A stretch of 28,321 bases of DNA from a virus. A program made the translations under genes and the position numbers. The first letter of the stretch is position 1. Each line of letters starts with the position of its first letter. Below the pieces are notes generated by a model that worked only from the letters and a program-made list of their open reading frames with translations, did no database searches and was not told where the DNA came from. The DNA is taken from IMG/VR virus record IMGVR_UViG_3300010938_000111, positions 1 through 28,321 of that record; one strand, 5' to 3'. This document shows positions 7,643 through 17,366 of the stretch, piece by piece.

Positions 7643-8860
7643 ATGCCAAAACCAACTCCAACCTTAGACCAACTAGAAGCATTAAACGCAGAGATAGCAG
7701 GAAATACTGCGCAGTCAAATGCCATTGCTGAATCGGTACCTTTGCAAGACCCGATCATAGAGCAAAAGCAGAAAGTTGACGATGCTTTCAAAGCGTTATT
7801 TAGTTATTACAACGACTCCATAATCAAAAAGTATGACGCTGAACGCAAGGCGTTGAACGGAAGCTTTATCGCTAACCCAATTGTTGAAGCAGACATAATA
7901 GCAGTAGGAAGTAACCCCATCAGTGGGAGGCTTGCTCCTACGCCGCCTGCTGTAGACATAGTTCGTATCCCTGAGTTTGATGGTACCGCCTACACTAGCA
8001 TTGATCCAATCAACGAGCAGCAGTTAATCCTTGATCAAGAAGATGTTGAGAATGTGTTGCAAAATGGGTACGGCCCCGGCACTTATCCTATAACTCTAAA
8101 AACTAAGACCGCCTTGACTCCGACCAGTACAACCTTGGAGTTAGAAGATCCTTCAAGTCCTATCTCTGGTATTGTTACAGGAACCGTGTTTTTGGTTATA
8201 GGTGGAGGATACTTGGCGGTTGTTAAGGTTTTAACGGCAACCCCCGTGGTAAGCCCACCCCCTCCTCCATACAGATTAAACTTAACTATTGAGCTTATCG
8301 TACCCCCTTCAGGTACCATTGCGGCTGGAGCGAATTTATACTCTTTCACAGGCTTCACTAACTCAGAACGAACTACTAAAGTGGCCTCAAACCCCGATTT
8401 TCAACCCCTAATGGATTATTTGATTAGTCTACTTGAGAGTAAAATAAATGACCGAATTAGTAAACTAAATGCTCAGTTATCTGCCGTAACTTCTAACGAT
8501 GACCCAGATGCCGTAGCTGAATTGGCTTCTGCAGCTAGCAATATAAACGCCAGTATTACATTCTTAACTAACTACCTTTTGACTACAGATATATCAAATA
8601 CAGGTCTGGCTTTTTTAGCGTCAGAAAGGGGTATTAGGTCTGGACAGGTGACGGCTCGGTTAGCCGAGATACTGGCGGCTTATACTGGGCAAACTGAAGA
8701 TTATTATGAGCAGCGCTATCAGATAGCAAATAACAGAGGTAATACCCAGCGAGGAACGCTGCGCTTGCTGGAAAATGCCAAAAGCGTAAAGACAACTTTA
8801 CAAGGCTTGAATGCCGGATTGCTGTCGGCCAACGCAGCTTTAAGTAGCATTATCCCTTAA
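7643..8860 (+). CDS. Baseplate-region structural protein of unknown family
   Basis: 405 aa, starting 1 bp after the spike stop, with an AAGGA site about 8 bp before ATG 7643. I do not recognise the family. Residues 5-75 and 250-405 are largely helical with coiled-coil-like heptads (for example LMDYLISLLESKINDRISKL). The middle (about 105-240) is beta-like with a proline run (SPPPPPY at about 204-210). There are no cysteines, signal peptide or convincing membrane helix. Its place between the spike and the LysM protein suggests a virion baseplate or needle-associated component, but that is inference from context only. Confidence 0.7.
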   Translation: MPKPTPTLDQLEALNAEIAGNTAQSNAIAESVPLQDPIIEQKQKVDDAFKALFSYYNDSIIKKYDAERKALNGSFIANPIVEADIIAVGSNPISGRLAPTPPAVDIVRIPEFDGTAYTSIDPINEQQLILDQEDVENVLQNGYGPGTYPITLKTKTALTPTSTTLELEDPSSPISGIVTGTVFLVIGGGYLAVVKVLTATPVVSPPPPPYRLNLTIELIVPPSGTIAAGANLYSFTGFTNSERTTKVASNPDFQPLMDYLISLLESKINDRISKLNAQLSAVTSNDDPDAVAELASAASNINASITFLTNYLLTTDISNTGLAFLASERGIRSGQVTARLAEILAAYTGQTEDYYEQRYQIANNRGNTQRGTLRLLENAKSVKTTLQGLNAGLLSANAALSSIIP

Positions 8861-8908
8861 TGATGTGGTATTCTTAAAGGATAAAAATAAAAATATAGGA
8901 AGAAAATA

Positions 8909-10702
8909 ATGGCGTTTCCACAGTTAGGTCCTTTTGGCAAGATAGTCGAGGACTTTAATAAATCACTAAAGAATATTTTCGGAGCTTCCGAAGGCTCCAA
9001 AGCTTCATCTAAGTTGACCGCAGCTAGAGACCTTTTGAAAAGTATTGGGCAACCTTTAGAATCCTCTAATTGGACTGGTAATACTAATAGACAAGATGGA
9101 AGAAAGCTTAGATACGGCTTTAGAGTCGTTGAGTTAAATGTGCTAGCTAATGGTAAGTTCGCTGTAGGTAGCGCAAACAGTAATTCTTTAAACTTATCTA
9201 AAGAGTACTATTTAGACATACCTCCGCAAGCGATAACTCAAAAAGAGAACTTTGCAACAAATATTCAAGCAACCCGAAGAGGAGTTATAGTTGAAACAGA
9301 GGGGGTAGTTTTTAAAGACATCGTAATCCAAGGAACTACAGGAGTTTACCCAGGTAAACGAGACTCTTATGGACAAGACAGAGCAAACTTTTCTGATTTA
9401 ACAAAAAAGCCTGAAAGAGCTTCTGGGGTATCTAAGAAAGACGGTGTTAGCGATGTCGGAGAAGTTATATCCGGTTATGCAGAGTTCTTAGCTTTAAGAG
9501 CGTTTTTTATTAATTACTCTGAAGAAAAAGTAAATAAAAGAGGATCTATCTTCTTAGTTTTTATTAACGAAAAAGATCAACAAGCTTTACTTGTTGAGCC
9601 TTTAGAGTTTGTGATGGAGCGTAATTCTAAAGCGCCCTTGCAATACCAGTACAGAATTGTTTTAAAGTGTATAGGTTCTTTAGATGCCGCCTTTAATAAA
9701 TTGAGTCAATCGGGAGATCAAAATCCGCCAGATTTAACCTTAGAAGATATTCTAAATGTAGCTGCAAATGCTTCAGCAGCTATTCAGCAATTTCGAGCTG
9801 CTGTTGGATCTACAAATCAATTAGTACAATCTATATCTCAGGAAATAGATAAAACCTTTATTAACCCTTTAAGACTTCTTGGAGCAGCTTTAAAAGATGT
9901 TTCAGAGGGCAGAAAGAATGTACTTACTAGCTCTGCAGCTTTAAAACGAAACTTAAATGAGTCTTTACTCTCGATTGAGGAAGCTAGGTTTGACAAAACT
10001 ATTGAAAACCTTATTAAAGATGTAACACTGATAAATATTGTTCAAGCCAATTTTAGTGGGTTTTCCGCCTCTTCAGGAGTTGTCGATCAAGGCGTAATCT
10101 CCCAACGAGGTGTTACCGATACGTTTACCTCTGCTCAATTATTGTCAGGCGCTCAAGCTGAGAATTTTATAAGAGCTTCCGTTTCAGCTTTAGAGCAAGC
10201 GGCTCAAGAACCTTTACCTAGAGCCTTCGTTGAAGATTTAAGAAAGCAAGCTGCAGAATTGTTAAACGATTTAGCCGACGCAGTAAATTTAGGGAATGCA
10301 GATTACAATTTAATTGCAAACCGCGTCCCTACTATTAAACCTAACCCCCTTAAAATTGCTACTACAAATGAATACCTGCTTTTGGGGGCTACGCAAAGGT
10401 TGATAACAGCTTTAGACCAAGTTCTTTCTACTAACTCGCTATTTCAGCAAAGTATTGAAGACGATTTTGAGAGTAGGCAAGAGCTAATGAAAAACATATT
10501 TAATGCGCAGGCACCTACAACTGTCAGAGAAATAATAATTCAGCAAGGGGATACTTTAGAAAGAATTTCCCTTCGAACTTACGGCACCGTATCCCGTTGG
10601 CCGGATTTAGTTATTTTGAACAATTTAAAGTTTCCTTATATTGCTGAAACTAGATCAGACGGCGTGAAGATTCCTGGCGACAAACTTTTGGTAGGTAATT
10701 AA
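8909..10702 (+). CDS. LysM-containing baseplate protein
   Basis: 597 aa, preceded by an AT-rich 48-bp gap and an AGGAAG ribosome site. The last ~55 residues form a LysM-like domain (IIIQQGDTLERISLRTYG, followed by WPDLVILNN and a closing IPGDKLLVGN), as found at the C-terminus of T4 gp53 and XkdP-type baseplate proteins. The N-terminal half includes a beta-rich region (about 70-255) with an LEFVMERN phrase, and the middle (about 275-480) is helical. LysM in phage baseplates usually bridges hub and wedge rather than binding peptidoglycan in free form. Directly followed by the gp25-like gene, which agrees with a baseplate inner-ring role. Family naming beyond LysM is uncertain. Confidence 0.75.
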   Translation: MAFPQLGPFGKIVEDFNKSLKNIFGASEGSKASSKLTAARDLLKSIGQPLESSNWTGNTNRQDGRKLRYGFRVVELNVLANGKFAVGSANSNSLNLSKEYYLDIPPQAITQKENFATNIQATRRGVIVETEGVVFKDIVIQGTTGVYPGKRDSYGQDRANFSDLTKKPERASGVSKKDGVSDVGEVISGYAEFLALRAFFINYSEEKVNKRGSIFLVFINEKDQQALLVEPLEFVMERNSKAPLQYQYRIVLKCIGSLDAAFNKLSQSGDQNPPDLTLEDILNVAANASAAIQQFRAAVGSTNQLVQSISQEIDKTFINPLRLLGAALKDVSEGRKNVLTSSAALKRNLNESLLSIEEARFDKTIENLIKDVTLINIVQANFSGFSASSGVVDQGVISQRGVTDTFTSAQLLSGAQAENFIRASVSALEQAAQEPLPRAFVEDLRKQAAELLNDLADAVNLGNADYNLIANRVPTIKPNPLKIATTNEYLLLGATQRLITALDQVLSTNSLFQQSIEDDFESRQELMKNIFNAQAPTTVREIIIQQGDTLERISLRTYGTVSRWPDLVILNNLKFPYIAETRSDGVKIPGDKLLVGN

Positions 10703-10703
10703 G

Positions 10704-11123
10704 ATGGGCGTTTTGAGAAATAAACAATACAATATAACTAAGGGATTTTCACAAACTGAAAAGGACTTAGGAGTTGACTTAAAGATAAATGCCGATGGCG
10801 ACTTAGAAATTAGCAATTTAAAGGATTTAAAGTTGACGGCAGGAGCTTCGAACGCAGCTCAGGCTCTACGTTTAAAGCTGGAAATTGAGCAAGGTTCGTT
10901 ACCGCTGCATCCAGGAATAGGTGCTAACTTACAAATTGGGGAAAAAACTAAAGACGCTTTCCTAATTAAAACTTCTGTGCTTAGTTCTATTTTAGTGGAC
11001 TCTAGGTTTGAAAATGCCAGGGTGAATGTTTCTGTTTTAGGTGGGATCTATGTTCTTGACATTTTTGTTAGAATAAGAGACACTGATAACGAGGTCCCTG
11101 TACAATTAGCGTTAGTGGAGTAA
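10704..11123 (+). CDS. gp25/gpW-like baseplate wedge protein
   Basis: 139 aa, beginning 1 bp after the previous stop. Size and pattern match the gp25/W family (the phage equivalent of T6SS TssE), which joins the tail sheath initiator to the baseplate wedge. Visible features include an internal helix AAQALRLKLEIEQGSLPLHP leading into a GIGANL motif, and a C-terminal beta segment GGIYVLDIFVRIRDTDNEVP. It is followed 1 bp later by baseplate J, the standard order in P2-, Mu- and SPO1-type baseplates. Confidence 0.85.
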   Translation: MGVLRNKQYNITKGFSQTEKDLGVDLKINADGDLEISNLKDLKLTAGASNAAQALRLKLEIEQGSLPLHPGIGANLQIGEKTKDAFLIKTSVLSSILVDSRFENARVNVSVLGGIYVLDIFVRIRDTDNEVPVQLALVE

Positions 11124-11124
11124 T

Positions 11125-14100
11125 ATGGCTTTCACACCAAAATCTTTAGCAGATATCATTGCGAACATGGCTGCCACGGTCTCAGCCAATACGCCCATCA
11201 ACGACTTCACACCTGGCTCCGTAATCTTAACTTTACTTGAAGCTGCAGCTCAAGAAGATTTTCAGCAGTACGTAGCGATGCTTGAGATTATACTAGGTTA
11301 CAACCTAGATACTACAACCGGCACTGATCTTGATAATCGAGCCAGAGAGTTTGGTCTAACACGACTGCAAGCTCAACCTCACAGCGGTTATATTGCCGTA
11401 ATTGATACTCGTTTTAATAAAGTATCAAGTAAGATCTACGCAGGTCTACCAGGGCCTACAGCAGGATCGAACACCGTAAATGTAGATGACGCATCTTCTT
11501 TTCCTGCAACTGGAGCAGTTTATGTAGGTCGAGGTTCTGCTAACGCAGAGTCGATCATCGCTTACTCTACCGCCCCTGTTAACAATGGCGCCTACTGGAC
11601 CATCACATTAGACACAACATTCACAAAGTACCACGGCACAGATGAAACGGTTATCCTTGCTCAATTTGGCGATAGAAGTATCCCTGCTGGAACAGAGGTC
11701 AGGATTCCTGCTAACGATTTTAGCGAAGCAATTCTTTTTGAGTTAAACCAAGAAGTAACTCTTTTGGATGGTGAGAACAGAATTGACAATGTGCTTGTTA
11801 CCGCTATTCAATCTGGAGCCTTTACTGTCCCTTCCGACTCTATTATCGAGTTTGTTAACGAGCCTTTTACAGGCGCAGTAGTTACAAACCCACTTCCGTT
11901 TGTAAACGGCAGAGATGTTGAGTCCGATCAAGAGCTTCGTGACCGAATTAGAAACACTATTCAGTCACTTTCTCGCGGAACTTCCGACTCTATTAGAACT
12001 CGAATCATCGGAATCGTAGATCCAAACTCCAACTCTCGAATCGTATCTGCCAACATTATTCCTCCAGTTATCTTGGCTGATGGCCCCACAAAGGTTTATA
12101 TCGATAACGGTAGGGGATTAGAGCCAGAACTAGCTCCCACTGGTCTTGAGACTTTGATCAGCAAAGCTACAGGCGGAGAGACCTTCTTTCAGCTACAGCA
12201 GTTCCCTCTTGTAAAGGCCAACCTTATCTCTCAACTTGCCGAGCCCTTTAACTTGGTTGGTGGAGAGACTCTTATCACTAAGGTCGGAAATGAAGAAGAG
12301 GTTTTTACTTTTGTTTCTTCAGACTTTAGAACTCCTGGTAAAGCAAAAGCAGTAGAAGTTTCTCAAGCTATCAATAAGCGTTCTAACCTCATCGAGGCTC
12401 GAACTATTACTGAAGGTTCTTTGAGAAAGATCTTCATCACTCCTATTGCTCGTATAAACGAAGAGTGCTCTATCTCAGAAGCCTCTACAGCACAGCCGGC
12501 TTTTAACTTTAATACCAAAACCGTATTTACAGCTAAACTGTACAAAAACGATAAACTATTATCTAAAGATGGAACTACGGCGTCGGTCATCAGTGATGCT
12601 CAGCCGTTTGATCTTTCTACTACCGTGACCACAACTACAGATGGTGATTTTACTTTGGCTTCAGGTCAGCGTATAGTTTCTAAGAGTGCCCCTGGCATCG
12701 GCGTTAACTCTATTCTTGAGAATATTCACCCAGGCGACTATGTAAAGCTTTCTACAGATCCAGACATTTTTTACACAAAGGTTCAGACCGTCGTAAATGC
12801 TCAAAAATTCATCTTGGCAACTAACTATCCTGTTGGTGGATCTGGATCAGGTGATCTTGTTATCTGGAACTCTCCGCAGCTTGAGGTTGCCTCAAACGGC
12901 GAAGATAATGATACAGAGTTGGTCAGTTTTGGGCCAAACGATTTTTCCAACCCAAACCAAGCTTTGGCGTCAGAGGTCGTAAGCCGTACAGACGCTGAGA
13001 TTCATCAATCTAAGGTTCAGCTCGCAGTGAATTCAACTCGCATGAGCTTGATCTCAGAGGTTGAAAACAGCGCAACCTCCTCTATGAGAATTATTGGCGG
13101 CGGAGCCGCTTTAGAACTAGGATTTTGTAACTCATCTCCAATTACTGGAACAGTCACCTTTACTGGTGGTTCTAAAGTTGTAACTGGAGTAGGAACTCAC
13201 TTCCTAAGTGATCTTGTTGAAGGTCAGTGGATTAAACTTAACCTTCATGGGAAAGGTTCTTGGACCAAAGTAGAGACTATCGAAAGTAATACTATTCTAT
13301 ACCTTAAAGAAGGTTACAGAGGTCCAAACGCTTCTGGTGCAGCAAGTCGAATTAATTTTGGCAATATCTCGCAAGGAACTAACCGAGACTACATCTTAAA
13401 TAGGTCTAACGGTCAGATTGAGCTTTTATCTCCGCTTCAAGAGAATGACACTTTGACAATCGGTTCTATTAACACTAGAGCTTTTGTAGACTCTTTACCA
13501 GAAACTTTTAATTTTGGGCCTGGCTCTTCTACGCTTATCGTAAGAGTGAATAAAGGATTTATTGGTTCTGTTGCTACAGGAGATCTAATTTCTCCTTACG
13601 ACAATTTAGTTTCTGAACAGCTTAAAAATTACCCCTCAGGTTTCTTCATCGGATTCCACTTAGAGTTTACTAGTGGCAGCAACATCGGCCAAACTGCAAC
13701 CGTATCTGGCTACAATCCAGTATCAGGGCAAATTAGTTTCGTAGGAACTCCTGTCACAAATCCTATCGTTAACGGTGATAAGTTTGTTCTTTCTCAAGTT
13801 ATTACTTTTAATCATGCGGTTGATTTTGCTGACCCTGCTAATGCTACGGCACAAGAAGTTGTTGATGCTATCAATAGTCAGCTTCTTGGTGGTATCGCAA
13901 AGCTAAAAGAAGTAAATAACTCTGTTCGACTTCAGACAACTTCTTTCTCGGCAGATGGTGCTATTCAAGTTATTGGCGGTTCAGCTAACTTGATCTTAAA
14001 CTTCTCAACAGATGAGCAAGTAAACCAAGAAGCTAACTTGGCTTTCTCACTTTCTAATAACTCAGATCGTGAGGGTTTAGATGGAGCTTTAGGTTACACA

Positions 14101-15480
14101 CTCGGACCAAATCAATCACTTGTAGTGATCGCCGATGGTGATGTAGTTAACAAGACCTTCGTAGTTCCTATGTCCATAAGCGGAAGCGTGACCACAGGTG
14201 GTAGCGGTACATTCACAGCTTTTGGACTTGTGTCTAGCTACCCAGACGACGACTATTTTAAAGATTTTTGGGTTTACTGGACTAGCGGATTACTTGAAGG
14301 TCGCTTGCAAAGAGTTACTGGATACAATGGCACTACTGGACAATTCATGGTAGCTGATGTATTTCCTCCTGTAGTAGGAGCTTCTTCGGTTGGCGATTCT
14401 TTTGCTTTAGTTCCAAGAACTGCTGAAAACGTCGCTAAGCATTTACAAGATTTAAACATCACTACAATCTCTACAGCTATCGAGCCGGAAGTGACTGGCA
14501 TCAGTGGCGACTTCGTACAGCTAGTTACTAAGACTCCAGGGTCACTTGGTAAAGTTTTTGTTTCTGGTGGAACAGCAAACTCAATTCATATTGCAATTCA
14601 AAGTATCGTTGCCGGAGCGCCTATCAACGATGTAACTGTAAACTCTATCGCTGGTTTGGCTAAAGGTCTGCCAGTTAACCTTAGAGCGGCAGGAAGTGTG
14701 ACTGTAGGAGATAACCTAGCTCCTTATGATACTTTTACTTCTGCAGCTTTCATTACAACTTTACCCTCTTACTTTGCTGGTCTTGAACTTGAGTTTACTT
14801 CTGGTTTGAATGTAGGACATAAGTCTGAAATTGCAAGTTATAACAATGTTACTGGTGAGTTTGTTCTAATAGATGCTGCTCCAAATGCGATTGCTGCAAA
14901 TGATAAGTTTGTTATCAATCGTTTAGCCTTTGTTGCAAACATTACAGGTTCAACTGCACCTTATACTATCAACTTGGTTGACAGTGCTAACGCAGCTATT
15001 GATGTTTCAGGGTATACTTCTGAACGGCTTGGAGCTATCGTAGATTTTAATGGTTTGAATTTTGAAAGGCTTCAAATTGAAGGCACAGACGGCTATAAGT
15101 ATTATACTGGATTGATTCAGTTGGCACAATGGACTATCGACGGCCTCGATAGAGATCCCTCAAACTTCCCAGGTATTGGAGCAGCAGGAACTCAGTTCGA
15201 AGTTATTCCTCCTGTTTTGATCAATATTCGTTTGGTCGTAGACATTACCACAGACGAGGGTGTCAGCTTGTCTTCAGTATTAAATCAAGTATCAAGCGCA
15301 ATTCTTGGGTACGTCAACTCTCGTAAAGTTGGTCAAGATGTTGTGTTGTCTGAGATCGTAGCTGCGGCTCAATCTGTAAACGGAATATTTGATGTCAAGA
15401 TCATTAACCACACCGAAAACATTGTTGTTGCAGACGGTGAGTTAGCTCGTCTTGCTGATGAAGATTTAATCATCGGGTAA
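11125..15480 (+). CDS. Baseplate J-like wedge protein, greatly enlarged by beta modules
   Basis: 1451 aa, three to four times the length of P2 gpJ. The N-terminus (residues 1-95) has the J signature: INDFTPGSVILTLLEAAAQE, then TTTGTDLDNRAREFGL. Around 265-300, NGRDVESDQELRDRIRNTIQ is also typical of J proteins, and the C-terminus (about 1375-1451) is the conserved J tail. Between them lie inserted repeats. A module with the pattern ATAxEVxxxIN ... IxVxGGSAN occurs at about 393-460, 599-672, 893-965 and 1093-1160. A roughly 72-aa beta repeat with SPYD ... EFTSGSNIGQ occurs at about 819-892, 1026-1098 and 1195-1270. A TGTVTF ... FL domain occurs at about 673-735. J forms the wedge that opens on contraction; the insertions probably decorate the baseplate exterior. 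Confidence 0.85.
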   Translation: MAFTPKSLADIIANMAATVSANTPINDFTPGSVILTLLEAAAQEDFQQYVAMLEIILGYNLDTTTGTDLDNRAREFGLTRLQAQPHSGYIAVIDTRFNKVSSKIYAGLPGPTAGSNTVNVDDASSFPATGAVYVGRGSANAESIIAYSTAPVNNGAYWTITLDTTFTKYHGTDETVILAQFGDRSIPAGTEVRIPANDFSEAILFELNQEVTLLDGENRIDNVLVTAIQSGAFTVPSDSIIEFVNEPFTGAVVTNPLPFVNGRDVESDQELRDRIRNTIQSLSRGTSDSIRTRIIGIVDPNSNSRIVSANIIPPVILADGPTKVYIDNGRGLEPELAPTGLETLISKATGGETFFQLQQFPLVKANLISQLAEPFNLVGGETLITKVGNEEEVFTFVSSDFRTPGKAKAVEVSQAINKRSNLIEARTITEGSLRKIFITPIARINEECSISEASTAQPAFNFNTKTVFTAKLYKNDKLLSKDGTTASVISDAQPFDLSTTVTTTTDGDFTLASGQRIVSKSAPGIGVNSILENIHPGDYVKLSTDPDIFYTKVQTVVNAQKFILATNYPVGGSGSGDLVIWNSPQLEVASNGEDNDTELVSFGPNDFSNPNQALASEVVSRTDAEIHQSKVQLAVNSTRMSLISEVENSATSSMRIIGGGAALELGFCNSSPITGTVTFTGGSKVVTGVGTHFLSDLVEGQWIKLNLHGKGSWTKVETIESNTILYLKEGYRGPNASGAASRINFGNISQGTNRDYILNRSNGQIELLSPLQENDTLTIGSINTRAFVDSLPETFNFGPGSSTLIVRVNKGFIGSVATGDLISPYDNLVSEQLKNYPSGFFIGFHLEFTSGSNIGQTATVSGYNPVSGQISFVGTPVTNPIVNGDKFVLSQVITFNHAVDFADPANATAQEVVDAINSQLLGGIAKLKEVNNSVRLQTTSFSADGAIQVIGGSANLILNFSTDEQVNQEANLAFSLSNNSDREGLDGALGYTLGPNQSLVVIADGDVVNKTFVVPMSISGSVTTGGSGTFTAFGLVSSYPDDDYFKDFWVYWTSGLLEGRLQRVTGYNGTTGQFMVADVFPPVVGASSVGDSFALVPRTAENVAKHLQDLNITTISTAIEPEVTGISGDFVQLVTKTPGSLGKVFVSGGTANSIHIAIQSIVAGAPINDVTVNSIAGLAKGLPVNLRAAGSVTVGDNLAPYDTFTSAAFITTLPSYFAGLELEFTSGLNVGHKSEIASYNNVTGEFVLIDAAPNAIAANDKFVINRLAFVANITGSTAPYTINLVDSANAAIDVSGYTSERLGAIVDFNGLNFERLQIEGTDGYKYYTGLIQLAQWTIDGLDRDPSNFPGIGAAGTQFEVIPPVLINIRLVVDITTDEGVSLSSVLNQVSSAILGYVNSRKVGQDVVLSEIVAAAQSVNGIFDVKIINHTENIVVADGELARLADEDLIIG

Positions 15481-15482
15481 TT

Positions 15483-17366
15483 ATGAGCGATAAGTTTAAA
15501 CGACTAGTAAAATCTATCCCTTCGCTATACCGTCCAGAGGTTAATATCATGATCGGCGGTCTTTTAAAGGCGTGGGGTATATCAGACGATGAGGTAGTCG
15601 TACAGCTTAAAGAGGCGAAAGATCAGATCTATGTTGCAAAAGCTTCTGATCGATACCTAGACTTTCTTGCAAACAATGTTGGCGTAAGCAGAACTGCAGA
15701 ACTTGGAATCGAGGACTCAGATTTTAGAAATCTAGTTCCGGTTCTTTCTTATTTTCCAAAGCAAGTTCGTCAAACTATTATTGCTCTTCTTGATGTTTTC
15801 TGGGGTGCAGGTTTTACTAGACCTAACATTAATAGTCAGAACAACGAACCTTACAACCTATCTGATATTTTACCTTTGACTGGAACTTTAACTTTTAATC
15901 GAGGATCAAATCGAGTCGTAGGTTCTGGCACTGCATTTCTTACTGAAGTTCAACCAGGTCAGTACATTAAACCTACGAGCGCCGCAGGAGATCAGTATGT
16001 TAAGGTTTCTGCGGTCATTGATAACAACAACTTGTTGATTAGCTCCGTTCCTGCAAACATGCCTACTTCTGTTGGCGTAGCTGCAGTTGTAGCGAATGTA
16101 CTTGAGTTGGAGTACGAGGTTGATAATGGTCGGGATCGACGGAAGATTAGATTTAAGCCAAACTTATTTAATAATCTAGCGGCGGCCACAGCACAAGAAA
16201 TCGCAAACGCCATCAACAACGACCCTGAGCACAACAAGAATATCACAGCGTCGGTGTTCATTGACCCTTTGACCGGCAATAAGCTTAACTTAAGAACAAA
16301 CACTCCTGGACTTCAAGGTAGTATTCAAGTTCTTGGAGGTTCAGCAAACGCATTATCCAGATTAAACTTTACTTTAGATAAACAAACAGAAGTCCGTGCT
16401 GCGGTGTACGAAGTTAATCCCAACGAGATCGTCGTAAGGATTCCTTCTTCTGTTCCAGTTCTTAGAAGAAAGCTACAAGGCTCCGCTCACCCTAAAGAAA
16501 CAAAAACTGAGATCTTCTCAAACTCTCAGACCTTTAACTTTACAGGGCCGTCTTCAACTTTATTGTTGACGGTAGACTCTATACCATATACTGTGACCTT
16601 CAACCATGCGACCGACTTCGTAGATCAAACCGCTGCCACTGCAGAGGAAGTGTCGCGAGTCATAAACGCTCAGGTGCCTTTCTTAGAAGCCTTTTATGAC
16701 GCACGGCAGCAACGAAACAAGGTAGGTCTTCGTACCCGAGACGGCGCCATGGAATACCAGATTACAGGCGGCACAGCAAACGCAGTTCTCGGGTTCTCAA
16801 CTGCTTTGCAAGAAGACCCAGACATTATTATTCCTACATACCCTTCTGCTTACATCTTTGATCCAACTGGTCAACTTTTCACCGTGACAGGTCGAGTAGC
16901 TACCACGACGGTACAAATTGACGAGGGTACTATTAGCCCTACCCTGGCCTTAAGCGATGCCTCTCAGTTCCCTAATCAACCTGGATTATTTCTGATAAAC
17001 TTTGGTAGAGCAGATCAAGAAGGTCCGATTCAGTATAATAGTAGACCAAATAACTCAAGTTTACTTATTGACGCCTCTTATATCTTTCAAAAGGCTCACC
17101 AGTCGGGATCTTTGATAAACTTCGTAGACAATACGCCTACGATACCTAGGGTGACTGGGGACGACTACCCAGTATATGTAACAGGTACTTCGGAAGCTCG
17201 ACAGGCTGCAGAAGCCTTAATTAGAAAGCTTATTGCCGCTGGAGTTGTGATTAGATTCATCATCGAGTTTCCAGAGCTACTTTTTGAATGTTGTGTGGCT
17301 TGTCCTACCTTCGATAATGCCGATTATGTTGGTAGTCGAAGTGGGTTGCCGCCGTTGGTGTTTTAG
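15483..17366 (+). CDS. Tail protein I-like baseplate protein with embedded beta modules
   Basis: 627 aa, starting 2 bp after J. The N-terminal ~115 residues (IPSLYRPEVNIMIGGLLKAW, DRYLDFLANNVGV, LLDVFWG) match tail protein I/gp6-wedge partners that follow J and link the wedge to the fibres. Inserted modules match those in J: the TGTLTF ... FL domain at about 133-190, and the ATAxE(V/I) ... GG(S/T)AN module at about 206-300 and 349-442. The C-terminus returns to a helix (ARQAAEALIRKLIAAGVVI) and an FECC cysteine pair at the end. P2 gpI is about 180 aa, so most of the length here is inserted domains. Confidence 0.75.
   Translation: MSDKFKRLVKSIPSLYRPEVNIMIGGLLKAWGISDDEVVVQLKEAKDQIYVAKASDRYLDFLANNVGVSRTAELGIEDSDFRNLVPVLSYFPKQVRQTIIALLDVFWGAGFTRPNINSQNNEPYNLSDILPLTGTLTFNRGSNRVVGSGTAFLTEVQPGQYIKPTSAAGDQYVKVSAVIDNNNLLISSVPANMPTSVGVAAVVANVLELEYEVDNGRDRRKIRFKPNLFNNLAAATAQEIANAINNDPEHNKNITASVFIDPLTGNKLNLRTNTPGLQGSIQVLGGSANALSRLNFTLDKQTEVRAAVYEVNPNEIVVRIPSSVPVLRRKLQGSAHPKETKTEIFSNSQTFNFTGPSSTLLLTVDSIPYTVTFNHATDFVDQTAATAEEVSRVINAQVPFLEAFYDARQQRNKVGLRTRDGAMEYQITGGTANAVLGFSTALQEDPDIIIPTYPSAYIFDPTGQLFTVTGRVATTTVQIDEGTISPTLALSDASQFPNQPGLFLINFGRADQEGPIQYNSRPNNSSLLIDASYIFQKAHQSGSLINFVDNTPTIPRVTGDDYPVYVTGTSEARQAAEALIRKLIAAGVVIRFIIEFPELLFECCVACPTFDNADYVGSRSGLPPLVF

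Noticed and set aside
11125-15480. Intein as the reason for the large size of J
   Set aside because: No splicing blocks (Cys/Ser start, HN-Cys end) are visible and the extra length is accounted for by repeated beta modules.
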